A stretch of 64,000 nucleotides of DNA. It comes from Paenibacillus marchantiophytorum (GTDB taxonomy: Bacteria; Bacillota; Bacilli; Paenibacillales; NBRC-103111). The translations under genes were made by a program, and so were the position numbers. The stretch is taken from assembly GCF_014640555.1 (NCBI RefSeq), contig NZ_BMHE01000018.1, positions 62,001 through 126,000 of the forward strand, given 5' to 3'. The notes under the pieces were generated by a model. That model had not been told where the DNA came from. It ran no database searches and saw nothing but the letters and a program-made list of their open reading frames with translations. Shown in pieces: positions 62,387-64,000 of the stretch (positions are counted from its first letter, which is position 1; every line of letters begins with the position of its first letter).

Positions 62387-63448
62387 TTATATTATATAAT
62401 ATTCGTTTATAATATGAAAAGTATTTATTATTAGTGACTTGGCTTCACCTATATTTTCAATTATTCTTGTTTGATCAATTGCCTCGCTTGGATCTGCCCA
62501 ATGAAACAAAGAATGCCTATTTCGATTAAAATAATTATAAGCATCTTCCAGATGATTTTTTTTGTTACTCACTAAGTGTTGGAATTGTGGGTCTAATATA
62601 TACTTACCCATATTACCCTCTGGTTTAAACATAGTAAACCTATTATTTTCCATCTTTATCCCATGAATTTCTAAATTGGCCTTTAAATGGCCTTCTAGAG
62701 CTTTAAATGCAGGAAACGCCAAATATGAATAATCAAACATATCGCCTTCAAGTTGTAGGTTGTAAATCGCTTGATGTAGAACCTTTTTTATTTTAATTGA
62801 ATGCTTATCATGACAATCGGGGAAATATGATATATAAAGATGCTCAATATTACTTTTTTCAATTTTTACTTCATAGTAATCATTAAACACAGATGAAAGT
62901 TCGTCTAAATCAATTAATTCGGTTAAATACGACACAGTAACATTAAATAAAAGCAATGGCCTTCCCTGAATCATCACTTTATTAGTCGTTTTATAATAAT
63001 GTATTACAAGATCTTCATTGTAATTTCCTTTAAATCTGTGGATTTCGTTTGAGTGTCTTATTTCAGAGCTATATCCCTTTGTATTTTCGCTCTGTATTAA
63101 TTCTAAAATAACTTTGAAATCTTCATAGTTAATATTAGGAGCCACAAAATACTTACTCTTTGAATGAATATCTCCAATAGCACAGTCTGGATCTTCAATC
63201 AAGAACTGAGAAATTTGCTCTTTTATTTCACGTTGACTGCCACCAGTAATATCAATAGTTGTAGTACCTTTATTTAAATAGTGAAAGTCAATATAAAACG
63301 AACTAGACACTTCAGGAGTAATAGTAACTCTTCTACGAGGCCCGCTAACTTCGTTAATATCTGATACCATTGCACTTATCCCATGTAAATCTAAATATTT
63401 TATTATAGTTGGACGTAGTTTATCCCTGTTTAAATTAAGATTTTTCAA
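62387..63448 (-). CDS. rnlA: RnlA-like toxin (RNase LS type)
   Basis: 353 residues, close to E. coli RnlA (357). The N-terminal half has two similar alpha/beta repeats; the C-terminal region is a helical HEPN-like domain that holds NRNRHSLFHWAD, matching the RnlA active-site motif. RnlA degrades mRNA during T4 infection and is held off by RnlB and by phage Dmd. TTG 63448 follows AAGGAG. It follows the RNase H gene in the same operon. Confidence 0.75.
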   Translation of the reverse strand: MKNLNLNRDKLRPTIIKYLDLHGISAMVSDINEVSGPRRRVTITPEVSSSFYIDFHYLNKGTTTIDITGGSQREIKEQISQFLIEDPDCAIGDIHSKSKYFVAPNINYEDFKVILELIQSENTKGYSSEIRHSNEIHRFKGNYNEDLVIHYYKTTNKVMIQGRPLLLFNVTVSYLTELIDLDELSSVFNDYYEVKIEKSNIEHLYISYFPDCHDKHSIKIKKVLHQAIYNLQLEGDMFDYSYLAFPAFKALEGHLKANLEIHGIKMENNRFTMFKPEGNMGKYILDPQFQHLVSNKKNHLEDAYNYFNRNRHSLFHWADPSEAIDQTRIIENIGEAKSLIINTFHIINEYYII

Positions 63449-63470
63449 ATTTAATATCTCCTTTAGAGTT

Positions 63471-64000
63471 TTATAAAATAGATAAATAAAAATTACTTAC
63501 TTCTCCACTTTTATCTATTAATTCACAGTGTATTTTCATCTCATCTAAATTAAAGCTAACTTTAGATGTATTTATTTGTGTTACATCTTTTCCTGATTTT
63601 ACCCATAATTCTTTTGCCAATTTTTTAAGTTTACTTTCTGTAATTTCGTAATTTGAAACTTTAAATAAAATAAGATTTTTAGCTTTTTCTTTTTTATACA
63701 TTATCTTGTTAAACAAAGCTAAATCAACAGGGTCACTCTGAGTTAACTCTCTGTCACTTTTTATACTTTCAGCATTTTCTATTGCATTCTTAGCTAATGA
63801 ATCAACTATTTCATTGTATTTATCTCCTGAATGTGCCTTAACTTTTTTAAATGATATTTTTATAATATTTCTATTTTCAATAATAAAATTTTTATAATAT
63901 TGGGTTCCTTCTTTATTTGCTTTCCACAATCCATTTGCCCATTTTTCAATTCCTTCATAATCATAATGAATAATAATTTCTTCGTATTTTTCTTTAATTG
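63471..64000 (-). CDS. RNase H-like protein (5' end beyond window)
   Basis: The frame is open to the right edge and has no start within the window. It contains IHYDYEGIEKWANGLWKANK and the RNase HI C-terminal motif VKAHSGDKYNEIVDSLAKNA, with the conserved HxGxxxNExxD; it then extends another ~90 residues of unknown fold. RNase HI activates RnlA in E. coli, so its place as the first gene of this operon is striking. The 5' end, with the other catalytic residues, lies outside the window. Confidence 0.75.
   Translation of the reverse strand, partial: IKEKYEEIIIHYDYEGIEKWANGLWKANKEGTQYYKNFIIENRNIIKISFKKVKAHSGDKYNEIVDSLAKNAIENAESIKSDRELTQSDPVDLALFNKIMYKKEKAKNLILFKVSNYEITESKLKKLAKELWVKSGKDVTQINTSKVSFNLDEMKIHCELIDKSGEVSNFYLSIL

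Overview
The window looks like a Paenibacillus or close relative. The right half carries the conserved Firmicute near-origin order rpsR ... yybS-gdpP-rplI-dnaC ... purA ... walR-walK-yycH-yycI-walJ-htrA-(CxxH/CxxC protein)-rlmH. It also has surface proteins with SLH repeats, several TTG/GTG starts and AAGGAGG-type ribosome binding sites. No rRNA, tRNA or CRISPR array was seen.

Layout. (1) 1-35.7 kb is an accessory island abutting the 3' end of rlmH. A motif containing CCGTTACTTATGATACGG, which includes the rlmH stop codon, recurs as direct repeats at 2014, 13721 (two mismatches), 20409 and 35734, with a degenerate copy near 12166. This matches the way SCC elements of staphylococci insert into rlmH/orfX. 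The island holds one intact large serine recombinase (32347-33894) and remnants of two more (16822-17256 and a 27-base scar at 612-638). I read it as tandem SCC-like elements: the tail of one before 2014, a poorly defined stretch 2039-13720 (SLH-anchored glycoside hydrolase, ABC-F protein, orphan trpB, azoreductase, RHH protein, broken HNH gene), element B (13741-20408) and element A (20434-35733). A and B share a backbone: a left-end 40-residue membrane peptide with a structured leader RNA, an alpha/beta hydrolase, a 61-residue protein, a replication-initiator-like gene and the recombinase; B is a deleted version. Element A also has plasmid features: 21-bp iterons beside the initiator gene, an XRE repressor and an ImmA/IrrE-like protease.

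(2) Cargo lies mainly between the recombinase 3' end and the right att repeat. In A it is a HEPN-like protein and a membrane-anchored MazF/PemK RNase; in B a D12-class adenine methyltransferase and a ParB-like protein with a 13-residue repeat tract; left of 2014 a truncated OLD-family ATPase. Next to the left end of B is a (p)ppGpp-synthetase/HEPN-like fusion. Most of these resemble phage-defence or toxin families.

(3) 35.7-53.7 kb is core chromosome: 23S rRNA methyltransferase, HtrA protease, the WalRK cell-wall two-component operon and accessory proteins, an M23 peptidase, PurR-box-controlled purA with a long leader, the replicative helicase, ribosomal protein L9 and the c-di-AMP phosphodiesterase GdpP.

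(4) 53.8-60.6 kb holds a three-gene ABC importer of the ferric-iron type and a PHP-domain/SLH surface protein. (5) 61-64 kb has rpsR without its usual upstream partners ssb and rpsF. In their place is a 5' fragment of a group II intron next to a terminator, then an operon read leftward: RNase H-like (cut by the window edge), RnlA-type toxin, RnlB-type antitoxin. In E. coli RnlA is activated by RNase HI, so this operon is a plausible self-contained anti-phage toxin-antitoxin unit.
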